DNA from: PALSA-1004 sp947474275
Lineage (GTDB): Bacteria > Pseudomonadota > Gammaproteobacteria > Burkholderiales > SG8-41
Assembly (NCBI GenBank): GCA_947474275.1
Contig: CANJHY010000001.1
Coordinates: 27,230 to 91,229 of the forward strand
Reading direction: 5' to 3'
Length of the DNA stretch: 64,000 nt
Part shown: piece after piece, positions 1-7,201 of the stretch
How the letters are laid out: the number at the start of each line of letters is the position of its first letter
Position numbering within the stretch: the stretch's first letter is position 1
Made by a program: the position numbers and the translations under genes
Notes under the pieces: model-generated
Databases searched by the model: none
The model's input: only the letters and a program-made list of their open reading frames with translations
Told to the model about the DNA's origin: nothing

Positions 1-516
1 GATGCTGCGCGGGTTGACTACTGGAAGCAGCGTCTGGACACCCTGGGGCAGGGATTAAAAATCGGCATCGCATGGTCGGGCGGAGCGCCGACCACGCAGG
101 GTGCGAGCCGCTCGATGCAACTCGCGGACTGGTTGCCGGTACTCGGGCAGGCAGGGTGCCATTTCGTGAGCCTGCAACACGGCGACGTCGCCGGCGAACT
201 CGCCGCATGGGCGCGCGCGCAACGCATCCCGCTTCACCACTGGCGCGACGCCGTCGAGAACTATGATGAAACGGCGGCGCTGGTGACGGCACTCGACCTG
301 GTGATTTCGGTGCAGACCGCACTGGTACATCTGGCCGGCGCGCTCGGCAGGCCCGCATGGGTCGTATTGCGCGCGGCTGCGGAATGGCGTTACCTCGAGC
401 ACGGAGACGAGATGCCATGGTACCCCAGCGTGCATTTGTTCCGGCAGCAGAGTGCTGGCGACTGGGCGCCCGTGGTCGCGCGTATCGCGCAGGAACTCGC
501 GCAACACGCGCGGTAA
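1..516 (+). CDS. TPR-type glycosyltransferase, C-terminal fragment (cut by window edge)
   Basis: The reading frame is open from base 1 and ends at TAA 514-516, so only the C-terminal ~171 residues are visible. They align closely by eye with the C-terminus of the next gene: an 'IGIAWSGG' strand, an 'FVSLQHGD' motif, an 'LDLVISVQTALVHLAGALG' stretch and 'EWRYLEHG...PWYPSVHLFRQ'. This is the nucleotide-sugar-binding half of TPR proteins with a GT9/heptosyltransferase-like fold. The stop overlaps the next start (TAATG), so the two paralogues are translationally coupled. By family and position it probably adds sugar to a surface structure; the substrate is unknown. The N-terminal TPR part lies outside the window. 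Confidence 0.75.
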   Translation, partial: DAARVDYWKQRLDTLGQGLKIGIAWSGGAPTTQGASRSMQLADWLPVLGQAGCHFVSLQHGDVAGELAAWARAQRIPLHHWRDAVENYDETAALVTALDLVISVQTALVHLAGALGRPAWVVLRAAAEWRYLEHGDEMPWYPSVHLFRQQSAGDWAPVVARIAQELAQHAR

Positions 517-2066
517 TGATCATGTTGTGGTCGATACTCAGAAGCCTGGCAAGTAAACCCGCAGCCAACCCTGCGGGCGCCGTGCGCGGCACCGGGCTCG
601 AAACGGGCATCGCGTGTTTTAACGCGCAGGACTTCGCCGGCGCGTCCCGGGATCTCAGCGCGGCGCTGGATGCGGAACCCGATAATTTCGTCGCGGCATA
701 CTACCTGGCGCTGGCTGCGGCGCACAGCGGCCGCCTGGAACGCGCGCAGGAGTTGCTGGAAGCGGCGTGCGCGCGGCGCAATGATGCGGACGCGCACAGT
801 GCGCTGGGCAATGTCTATCGCCTGCAAGGACGCGCGGCCGACGCCGAGCAGAGCTATCGCCGCGCGCTGGCGGTGGACGCGGGACATCTCACCGCGCTCG
901 CCAATCTAGGCCTTTCATTGCGTGACCGCGGTGTGCCGCGCGAGGCGCTGCTCCTGCTCGATCGCGCGCTCAAGCTGGCGCCGAATCACGTGGAGGCGAT
1001 TTTCAACAAGGCGCTGGTGCTGACTGATCTCGGCGAGCGCGAAGCCGCCGCCGCATTGATCGAGCGCGTGCTCGCGCTCGACCCGAATTTCGCCGAGGCG
1101 CATTTGCAGCGCGGATTCTCCCTGCTGAAGCAGGGGAATTTCGCCGCAGGGTGGGACGAGTATGCATGGCGCACCCGCATACCCGAGGTCGACCATTGGC
1201 AGGAATACGCCTACCCGCATTGGCAGGGTGAAGCGCTCGAAGGCAAACGCCTGCTGGTGCAGGCGGAACAGGGCTTGGGCGATCAGATCATGTTTGCATC
1301 CTGTCTGCCGGACCTCCTGCCGCGCGCGCGGCACACCGTGCTCGAATGCGATCCGCGGCTGGCCCGCTTGTTCGCGCGCAGCTTTCCGCCCGCCGTGGTC
1401 TATCGCCATCGTGTCGAGGGCGCGCCCGACTGGTCGGGCGAAGCCGCGCCGGATTACCGCGTTCGCATGGGTGATTTGCCACGCATAATGCGCAGGTCAA
1501 AGGCGGATTTCCCCGCGCATCGCGGCTATCTGCTTGCCGACGCTGCGCAGGTTGCGGCATGGCGCGCGCGGCTCGACGCCCTGGGGCGTGGTCTCAAGGT
1601 CGGCGTGTCGTGGCGCGGCGGCACGCCGGGCACCGGCCAGGCGGCGCGTTCACTCGCGCTCGACGCGCTGCTGCCGTTATTGAGGTTGCCGCGTGCGCAT
1701 TTTATTTCCCTGCAGTACGGCGCGGTCGGCGCTGAAATCGCCGATCTGCGCGTGCGTCACGGCATCGTGCTGCACGAATGGTCGCAGGCGGACGCCGCGA
1801 TGGACGGCGTTGCGGCTTTGATCGCGAGCCTCGATCTGGTCATCACGGTGTGCACGACTGCGGTCCACCTGTCCGGAGCGCTGGGCAAGCCCGCGTGGGT
1901 CATGGTCCCCGCCGTTGCGGAGTGGCGCTATCTGGAAACCGGCGCGCATCTTCCGTGGTATCCGGCGCTGCGGCTGTTTCGTCAGCAGAACCCTGGCGCA
2001 TGGGACGGTGTCGTCGCAGACGTCAGGACGGAACTGGTGCGCGAAATCGACGCCGCTCACGGGTAA
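516..2066 (+). CDS. TPR repeat protein with GT9-like glycosyltransferase domain
   Basis: 516 residues. The start at ATG 516 overlaps the previous TAA by one base; a second in-frame ATG lies two codons on. Residues ~30-230 form about five TPR units with the W-x-LG-x-Y / A-x-A-x-x-x-P spacing. The second half carries a GT-B heptosyltransferase-like domain: 'LVQAEQGLGDQIMFAS' near residue 250 is the usual start of this module, followed by 'VGVSWRGG' and the conserved 'LDLVITVCTTAVHLSGALG' acceptor region. Such proteins sit beside flagellin or pilin genes in many Proteobacteria and are thought to glycosylate them. Here the next genes are three pilins, so pilin glycosylation is a fair inference, not shown. 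It is a paralogue of the preceding partial gene. Confidence 0.8.
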   Translation: MIMLWSILRSLASKPAANPAGAVRGTGLETGIACFNAQDFAGASRDLSAALDAEPDNFVAAYYLALAAAHSGRLERAQELLEAACARRNDADAHSALGNVYRLQGRAADAEQSYRRALAVDAGHLTALANLGLSLRDRGVPREALLLLDRALKLAPNHVEAIFNKALVLTDLGEREAAAALIERVLALDPNFAEAHLQRGFSLLKQGNFAAGWDEYAWRTRIPEVDHWQEYAYPHWQGEALEGKRLLVQAEQGLGDQIMFASCLPDLLPRARHTVLECDPRLARLFARSFPPAVVYRHRVEGAPDWSGEAAPDYRVRMGDLPRIMRRSKADFPAHRGYLLADAAQVAAWRARLDALGRGLKVGVSWRGGTPGTGQAARSLALDALLPLLRLPRAHFISLQYGAVGAEIADLRVRHGIVLHEWSQADAAMDGVAALIASLDLVITVCTTAVHLSGALGKPAWVMVPAVAEWRYLETGAHLPWYPALRLFRQQNPGAWDGVVADVRTELVREIDAAHG

Positions 2067-2067
2067 G

Positions 2068-2086
2068 AACCCGGCATCCCCGGGTT
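2068..2086 (+). terminator. hairpin just after the TPR-glycosyltransferase
   Basis: A perfect 7-bp stem (AACCCGG / CCGGGTT) with a 5-nt loop begins two bases after the stop codon. It is not followed by a T-run, so it is at best a weak or Rho-assisted terminator or a 3'-end protecting hairpin. Confidence 0.35.
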
Positions 2087-2363
2087 GCACGCCTGCCAAA
2101 CGCGGGCTTACCAACCGGCGTAAGCAGCCGGGGCGGATTTAGCCGATGCTGACGCTCAGCGTCATGATTTGTCGTTTGCAGTCGCCGCAGCGATGCTGCG
2201 ACGCGTCAATTCCCAATTCAATTTTCCGCATTGTGAAAAATATCTTGGATTTTAGCGCCGGCAAAGCTTCAAATTCACCGCTCCGCTGAAATTTGGCTGC
2301 CTAACCGGCGACCTGACGCAAGTCTGTGGATAACCGGGCTTTTCTGGCATCAATCCAGGGCAC

Positions 2364-2379
2364 TGGTATGGAACTTGCG
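2364..2379 (+). promoter_or_regulatory. sigma54 (-24/-12) promoter of pilin 1
   Basis: TGGTATGGAACTTGCG matches the RpoN consensus TGGYAYRNNNNTTGCW at every fixed position except the last base; GG and GC are correctly spaced. It lies ~80 bp upstream of the pilin ATG. Type IV pilin genes are classically transcribed by sigma54 with PilR, and pilS/pilR are in this window (54.2-57.2 kb). Confidence 0.85.
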
Positions 2380-2459
2380 ACCAGGACGCTGGCAAGCATT
2401 ACTTTATATAACTAAATATTGCTTGTATTTGGCGTTTGTAACTTTTTAAGGAGATCTGA

Positions 2460-2879
2460 ATGAAGCGTATTCAACGGGGCTTTACCCTGATCGAACTGAT
2501 GATCGTCGTTGCGATTATCGGTATTCTGGCGGCGGTCGCGCTGCCCGCGTATCAGGACTACACGATTCGCGCAAAAGTGTCGGAAATTGTATTGCAGGCC
2601 AGCGGCTTCAAAACGACTATCGCCGAGAAATCTGCATCGGACGGCACCATGTCGAGTTCCGGCATGGGTCTGACCGTCAGCACCGGCGGACGCGTCGCCG
2701 GCGGTAGCGTTACCGATAACGGCACCATCATAGTTATCGGCAGTGCGACTACTCTTGGTACCGACGTTACGGTTCAACTGCGTCCTTCGCTGGGCGCCGG
2801 CGGCCGTATCGCGTGGGAATGCTCCACGACTGGTACTTCGACCGCCTGGAAATACGTGCCGGCGGAATGCCGTCACTAA
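2460..2879 (+). CDS. pilA: type IVa major pilin (copy 1)
   Basis: 139 residues, preceded by AAGGAGATCTGA. The N-terminus is a textbook type IVa prepilin: a short basic leader ending in Gly ('KRIQRG'), then 'FTLIELMIVVAIIGILAAVA' with F+1 and E+5, the PilD cleavage/methylation site and the hydrophobic assembly helix. Two cysteines near the C-terminus (in 'WECST' and 'PAECRH') should form the D-region disulfide loop. It is nearly identical to pilin 2 over the first 45 residues and diverges mainly in surface loops (residues ~46-100), as expected of a duplicated structural pilin under diversification. Transcription is probably from the sigma54 promoter at 2364. Confidence 0.93.
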   Translation: MKRIQRGFTLIELMIVVAIIGILAAVALPAYQDYTIRAKVSEIVLQASGFKTTIAEKSASDGTMSSSGMGLTVSTGGRVAGGSVTDNGTIIVIGSATTLGTDVTVQLRPSLGAGGRIAWECSTTGTSTAWKYVPAECRH

Positions 2880-2922
2880 GTTTGAACCTGCGGGATTTTT
2901 AACGCAGGGTTCTGGCTCCAAT

Positions 2923-2955
2923 CAACAGCCCCTCCTCGCGAGGGGCTGTTGTTTT
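2923..2955 (+). terminator. rho-independent terminator after pilin 1
   Basis: A strong stem CAACAGCCCCTC / GAGGGGCTGTTG with a 5-nt loop is followed by TTTT. The same element recurs after pilin 2 with one loop change. A smaller hairpin (CCTGCG...CGCAGG) lies just upstream, at about 2886-2910. Confidence 0.88.
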
Positions 2956-3040
2956 GGGACTGCAGTTTGAGCGCAATTCGATTGCGCCGTACTTGGGGAT
3001 TTGCACGATAACTGGTTAGCGCAGCGCTGGGTTAGCCATT

Positions 3041-3091
3041 GTGCAAGCGCTCAGTCGAAGATTTACCCTGATCCAATTTTCCGCATTGTGA
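3041..3091 (+). pseudogene. vestigial pilin 5' end at the duplication junction
   Basis: GTG at 3041 opens a 16-codon frame reading VQALSRRFTLIQ then FSAL and stop. The first 12 codons and the preceding ~40 bp match the start of pilin 3 (GTG 3863; KTLSRGFTLIE). The frame then runs into the copy-B upstream sequence (CAATTTTCCGC), so the remnant marks the exact breakpoint of the tandem duplication. The Gly at -1 is now Arg, so even the leader is no longer a good PilD site. Confidence 0.8.
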
Positions 3092-3201
3092 AAATACTTT
3101 GGATTTTAGTGGCAGCAAAGCTTCAAATTCACCGATCCTCTGAAATTTGGCTGCCTAACCGGCGGCCTGACGCAAGTATGTGGATAACCGCATAAGCGCA
3201 C

Positions 3202-3217
3202 TGGTATGGAATTTGCT
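3202..3217 (+). promoter_or_regulatory. sigma54 (-24/-12) promoter of pilin 2
   Basis: TGGTATGGAATTTGCT is a full match to TGGYAYRNNNNTTGCW, in the same relative place as the copy-A promoter and ~65 bp before the ATG. It is slightly better than the copy-A site because the final W is present. Confidence 0.88.
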
Positions 3218-3281
3218 TATAGCGCTTGGCCAGTAATACATTTCATGTATTTGGCGTTTATAACAATTTAAGGGGATCTGA

Positions 3282-3701
3282 ATGAAGCGTATTCAACGGG
3301 GCTTTACCCTGATCGAACTGATGATCGTCGTTGCGATTATCGGTATTCTGGCGGCAGTTGCGCTGCCCGCGTATCAGGACTACACGATTCGTGCCAAAGT
3401 GTCGGAAATCGTACTAACGGCTAGCGGCTACAAAACCTCTGTTGCAGAGAAATCTGCGTCAGACGGCACCATGACAAGCTCCGGGATTGGTCTGACCGTC
3501 AACAGCGGCGGACGCGTCGCCGGCGGCAGCGTTACCGATACCGGCACCATAGTCGTTATCGGCAGCGCATCCTCTATTGGTACCGACGTTACGGTTCAAC
3601 TGCGTCCTTCGATGGGCGCCGGTGGCCGTATCGCGTGGGAATGCTCGACCCAGGGTACTACGAGTTCATGGAAATACGTGGCGGCGGAATGCCGTCACTA
3701 A
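3282..3701 (+). CDS. type IVa major pilin (copy 2)
   Basis: 139 residues, preceded by AAGGGGATCTGA. The leader and helix are the same as pilin 1 ('KRIQRG' then FTLIE), with the same conserved Cys pair at the C-terminus. Roughly 20 substitutions relative to pilin 1 lie mostly in the alpha-beta loop (e.g. ASGYKTS for ASGFKTT) and near the D-region. It has its own sigma54 promoter (3202) and terminator (3745), so both copies can be expressed independently. It arose by the tandem duplication described at 2219-3895. Confidence 0.93.
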   Translation: MKRIQRGFTLIELMIVVAIIGILAAVALPAYQDYTIRAKVSEIVLTASGYKTSVAEKSASDGTMTSSGIGLTVNSGGRVAGGSVTDTGTIVVIGSASSIGTDVTVQLRPSMGAGGRIAWECSTQGTTSSWKYVAAECRH

Positions 3702-3744
3702 GTTTGAACCTGCGGGATTTTTAACGCAGGGTTTTGGCTCCAAT

Positions 3745-3777
3745 CAACAGCCCCTCCTTGCGAGGGGCTGTTGTTTT
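3745..3777 (+). terminator. rho-independent terminator after pilin 2
   Basis: Same CAACAGCCCCTC / GAGGGGCTGTTG stem and T-run as after pilin 1. If efficient, it would uncouple pilin 3 from pilin 2. Confidence 0.88.
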
Positions 3778-3862
3778 GGGACCACGGTTTGACCGCAATT
3801 CGATTGCGCCGTAGTTGGGAATTTGCACGCTAATTGGTTAGCGCAGCGCTGGGTTAGCCAAT

Positions 3863-4279
3863 GTGAAAACACTCAGTCGAGGTTTTACCCTGATCGAACT
3901 GATGATCGTAGTCGCGATCATCGGCATTCTGGCGGCCGTGGCGCTGCCGGCCTATAACACTTATACGATACGCGCCAAAGTGTCGGAACTGATGCTTACG
4001 GCAAGCAGTTTTCGCGTAGGGATTGCCGAAAAAATCCAATCCGACGGCACCATGTCGAGCGCGGGAATGGGGCTGACCGTCGCCTCCGGCGGCCGTGTGT
4101 CCGGCGGTTCGATATCCGATACGGGAACCGTCGCGGTGTTCGGAAGCGCCGGCTCCATCGGCACCGACGTCACGGTTGTTCTCACCCCGTCGTTGAACGG
4201 CGGACGCCTCGTCTGGGCGTGCACCAGCGGCGGCAACACCACAACGTGGAAATATCTGCCCGCCGAATGCCGCCATTAA
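3863..4279 (+). CDS. type IVa pilin paralogue (third pilin)
   Basis: 138 residues from GTG 3863 (the ATG two bases earlier is out of frame and followed at once by TGA). Prepilin leader 'KTLSRG' then FTLIELMIVVAIIGILAA; conserved 'YTIRAKVSE' segment and C-terminal Cys pair ending 'PAECRH'. About 65% identical by eye to pilins 1 and 2, so it is an older paralogue. No good Shine-Dalgarno and no clean sigma54 site precede it (TAGTTGGGAATTTGCA keeps the -12 half but has AG for the -24 GG). Expression may be low or rely on read-through. It could be a minor or alternative major subunit. Confidence 0.88.
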   Translation: MKTLSRGFTLIELMIVVAIIGILAAVALPAYNTYTIRAKVSELMLTASSFRVGIAEKIQSDGTMSSAGMGLTVASGGRVSGGSISDTGTVAVFGSAGSIGTDVTVVLTPSLNGGRLVWACTSGGNTTTWKYLPAECRH

Positions 4280-4314
4280 GGCGCGCGTCTTCATTCACGC
4301 CGCAGGATTTCCGC

Positions 4315-5403
4315 CTATCGTAGCTCGAGCATGCGGATTGCCTTGTCGTCGACAAACCGTGTGATATTGATCTGACCGTGAAAGCCGAAGCTTGGTCCGC
4401 GCGGCTCGACGTGCTCGAAAGAAAACTGGTCGGCAACAGTGGCTGGCGCAAAAGCGATCCCATGCTCTCTTTCCAGGTATTCGCGGTGGGTCCGGCAAAT
4501 CGCCGTGTCTTCCGGATGCGAGGCCACGATTTGCGGATCCTGCAGGGCTTCCAACAGCGTCCTCGAACGTAGCGAAAATCCGCCGTTGCCGACGGCATGC
4601 GCGGCGGGAATGTTGAGCAGCTCGTGCGGCCAGCGCGCGCCGACGTAATCGTACAGCAGGAATTGATCGGACCAGAGCGCCGGGTTCACGACGTAGCCGT
4701 CCCATTGAATGATCAGAACGTACTCGGTGTCGATATGGCGCAGCAGGTCCTTCATCACGAATTTCGAGTAATCCTGCAGCGAGCGTATCGGCTCGATGCG
4801 CACGGTTTCTATCGGTTTGAGATCGAAATCGCGATCGCTGAAAAACAGCGCGCGCGGAAATTCGCAGCCCGCCGTGCTCAGTTGCAGCGCGCGGATTGCC
4901 GGCGCGTGATTGCTGCAGTCGATGCAGCACAGCGTGGTATCGGGAATGCGTACCCTGGTTGCCGCCGGTTGGGCGGGGCGTCGCGTATCGAGCAGCGCGA
5001 GCCTTTGCTTGAGCAGGCCAGTCAGCCCGGCGAAGCCTTCGCGCGCGGACAGGATTTCCCACAGGCGCACATGCGCCTTGTGCATGCCAGGGTCGAGCCG
5101 CAAGGCGTGGCGCAACTCGGCAAGCGCCTCGTCGTCGCGTTGCAAAGCCGACAGCGCCTGCGCGCGGGTGTAGCGGAACGCGGCGTTGTCGGGCTGCGTG
5201 CCTGTCGCGCGCAGGGCGAAGTTTTCGGCGAGGTCGAAACGCTGCCGACGCAGCGAAATCATCGCGGCAAGATGCAGCAGGTCGGGGTGATCCGCGGATA
5301 CGCTCAAAAGGCGGTCGAGCAGGGTGGCGGCGACATCGAAGTCCCCGGCGTGAAACCTTTCAAGGACTTGCTGCAACTGTTGCGCGGCCGGTGTGGTGCT
5401 CAT
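4315..5403 (-). CDS. TPR repeat protein with DUF5672-type glycosyltransferase-like domain
   Basis: 362 residues from ATG 5403; an upstream extension in frame has atypical composition. Residues ~1-120 are TPR-like helices ('AAQQLQQVLERFHAGDFDVA', 'DNAAFRYTRAQAL'). The second half has DUF5672 hallmarks: 'IQWDGYVVNPALWSDQFL' with a W-D-G turn, 'YVGARWP', 'VGNGGFSLRSR', 'HPEDTAICR' and a final 'FGFHGQINI'. DUF5672 is a GT-A-like glycosyltransferase family found in polysaccharide and pilus contexts; the donor sugar is unknown. It is convergent with the pilin array and shares the TPR + sugar-transfer architecture with the genes on the other side. Confidence 0.78.
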   Translation of the reverse strand: MSTTPAAQQLQQVLERFHAGDFDVAATLLDRLLSVSADHPDLLHLAAMISLRRQRFDLAENFALRATGTQPDNAAFRYTRAQALSALQRDDEALAELRHALRLDPGMHKAHVRLWEILSAREGFAGLTGLLKQRLALLDTRRPAQPAATRVRIPDTTLCCIDCSNHAPAIRALQLSTAGCEFPRALFFSDRDFDLKPIETVRIEPIRSLQDYSKFVMKDLLRHIDTEYVLIIQWDGYVVNPALWSDQFLLYDYVGARWPHELLNIPAAHAVGNGGFSLRSRTLLEALQDPQIVASHPEDTAICRTHREYLEREHGIAFAPATVADQFSFEHVEPRGPSFGFHGQINITRFVDDKAIRMLELR

Positions 5404-5434
5404 CGCGGGGTCGCGAAATATTCCACTCGCAGGA

Positions 5435-7150
5435 TCAGGCGATGCCCGGGTTGCCGCTGACGCCGGACAGGCGGGGCGAATTGAGCTGCGGCGGGCGTAT
5501 GACCTGTTTGTTGCGCAGATAGCTGGCAACGATTTCCCAGATGGGCCGCCCGCCGGCGCCTTCGGCCACCGGCGCCCAGCCCGCGACCTTGTATTTCCTG
5601 TCCGCCTCGATCGGCTTGTCGTTGAGCATCATGCCGCTGATGCGGCTGCCGATGGCGCGAGTCGGATCGCAAGCGTATTGCAGGCCGCCCACGCGCACCA
5701 TGTCGCCGCCTTGCTGCAGATAGGGGTCCGGGTTGAACAGGTTGTCGCACACGTCCTCGAGTATGGTCTTGAGCGTTTCCCCGCTCATTTCGGTCAGGGT
5801 CGAGTGCGGATAGGTTATCGCAGTCTGGTCCATGACGTGCTCGAACGTGATCGGCTCGTTGGGCAGCACCGCGGTGCCCCAGCGGAACCCAGGCGACAGG
5901 GCGATCTCGGCGCCGCTCACTTCCATCAATGCGTCGAGTATGATCTGGTCGAACGTGCCGTTGAAATTGCCGCGCCGGTAGAGCAGTCCTTCGCTGACCG
6001 CAAGTTGTTCGCCCAGCCGCGCTTCGTACGGCGCGCGCACCCGGGCTATCAGCCGGGACATGTCCTTGTCCGCCTCCAGCATCAGCGAAAAGACCGGCAG
6101 CAGGCGGTACTGATAGCCTTTGACTTCCTTGTTTCTGATGTCGAGGTCGAGCACCGCGAGAAATTTCCCGTTGCTGCCGGCATTCGTCACCAGGGTCGTG
6201 CCGCCGCGGTTTTTGACGGCAACAGGATCGGGCACCGCATCGTGCGTATGCCCGCCGAGTATTACGTCGATGCCGGAGACGCGTCCCGCGAGCTTGAGAT
6301 CCACGTCCATGCCGTTATGCGACAGCAGGATCACGGCATGCGCGCCCTTGGCGATGGCCGCATCGACGGTTTTCTGCAGTTTTTCTTCCTGAATGCCGAA
6401 GGTCCAGTCGGCCATCAGGTGGCGCGGATGGGCGATCGGCGTGTACGGGAATGCCTGGCCGATGATGGCGACCGGTACGCCGTTGATCTCGCGCATGACC
6501 CACGGCGTGAAAACCGGGTCGCCAAAATCGGTGGTGGCCACGTTCTGCGCTAGAAACTCGATACGGCCTTTCAGCTGCGTATCGACCAGCTCCTTGACGC
6601 GCGCGGAGCCCAGCGTGAATTCCCAGTGTCCGGTCATGATATCGACGCCGAGCAGCTTCGCCGCCTGCACCATGTCCTCGCCGCGTGTCCACAGCGCGGT
6701 CGCCGAGCCTTGCCAGGTGTCGCCGCCGTCAAGCAGCAGCGCGCCCGGACGTTGTGCACGCACCCGTTTCACGAGAGTGGCGAGGTGGGCGAAGCCGCCG
6801 ACCTTGCCGAAAGTCCGCGCGCCGTGTTCGTATTCGAGGTGCGTAAACGCGTGCGCGAGGCGGGTGTTGGGGCTGATGCGGAATTGTTTGAGCAATGCCT
6901 CGCCGACGATGTGCGGCGGCTTGCCGGCCATGCCGGCGATGCCGATGTTGACGCTGGGTTCTCGAAAGTAGCTCGGCAGCAACTGCGCGTGGCAGTCGGT
7001 GAAATGCATCAGCGTCACGTTGTTGCCGAAACTGTGCAGATCGTAAAAACCGTTGATCGCGGTGGTGGCGCGCGCGTGGTCGCCGAGCGGAAAGCCGGCC
7101 GCCGCCGCCACCGCGAGCGTATGCAGGAATTCTCGCCTTGTCATAGCCAT
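5435..7150 (-). CDS. soxB: SoxB, thiosulfohydrolase of the Sox complex
   Basis: 571 residues. SoxB releases sulfate from the cysteine-S-sulfonate on SoxY in the periplasm, using a dimanganese site. The N-terminus is a Tat-type signal (TRREFLHTLAVAAAAGFPLG). Metallophosphatase motifs are all visible: 'HFTDCHAQL', 'GGDTWQGS', 'GHWEFTLG', 'LLSHNGMDVD' and 'GGHTHD', followed by the 5'-nucleotidase C-terminal domain. Length is typical. It is the last gene of soxYZ-soxXA-soxB, 51 bp after the stop of soxXA. No soxCD follows; the next gene is the DUF5672 protein. Confidence 0.95.
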   Translation of the reverse strand: MAMTRREFLHTLAVAAAAGFPLGDHARATTAINGFYDLHSFGNNVTLMHFTDCHAQLLPSYFREPSVNIGIAGMAGKPPHIVGEALLKQFRISPNTRLAHAFTHLEYEHGARTFGKVGGFAHLATLVKRVRAQRPGALLLDGGDTWQGSATALWTRGEDMVQAAKLLGVDIMTGHWEFTLGSARVKELVDTQLKGRIEFLAQNVATTDFGDPVFTPWVMREINGVPVAIIGQAFPYTPIAHPRHLMADWTFGIQEEKLQKTVDAAIAKGAHAVILLSHNGMDVDLKLAGRVSGIDVILGGHTHDAVPDPVAVKNRGGTTLVTNAGSNGKFLAVLDLDIRNKEVKGYQYRLLPVFSLMLEADKDMSRLIARVRAPYEARLGEQLAVSEGLLYRRGNFNGTFDQIILDALMEVSGAEIALSPGFRWGTAVLPNEPITFEHVMDQTAITYPHSTLTEMSGETLKTILEDVCDNLFNPDPYLQQGGDMVRVGGLQYACDPTRAIGSRISGMMLNDKPIEADRKYKVAGWAPVAEGAGGRPIWEIVASYLRNKQVIRPPQLNSPRLSGVSGNPGIA

Positions 7151-7201
7151 GAGTTGTGCGCCGCCGGTCGGGCAGCGATGGTGATTCCGCGCGGCGCGCG
7201 G

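Larger units (their letters stand above)
2219..3073 (+). repeat. tandem duplication copy A (promoter-pilin-terminator-pilin remnant)
   Basis: This ~855-bp unit begins at CAATTTTCCGCATTGTG (2219) and includes the upstream region, the sigma54 promoter, pilin 1, its terminator and the first codons of a pilin (3041 onward). It matches copy B (3074-~3895) along its whole length with scattered substitutions and small indels. The 393-bp gap before pilin 1 (2067-2459) otherwise holds only the hairpin at 2068 and the promoter. The 402-bp gap after pilin 1 holds a terminator, the remnant and the start of copy B. Confidence 0.85.
3074..3895 (+). repeat. tandem duplication copy B
   Basis: This is the second copy of the unit. 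The upstream block, promoter, pilin 2, terminator and following spacer all match copy A, and it runs into the intact start of pilin 3. The offset is 855 bp at the left end and 822 bp through the pilin and downstream parts, the difference being indels in the upstream region. Confidence 0.85.
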
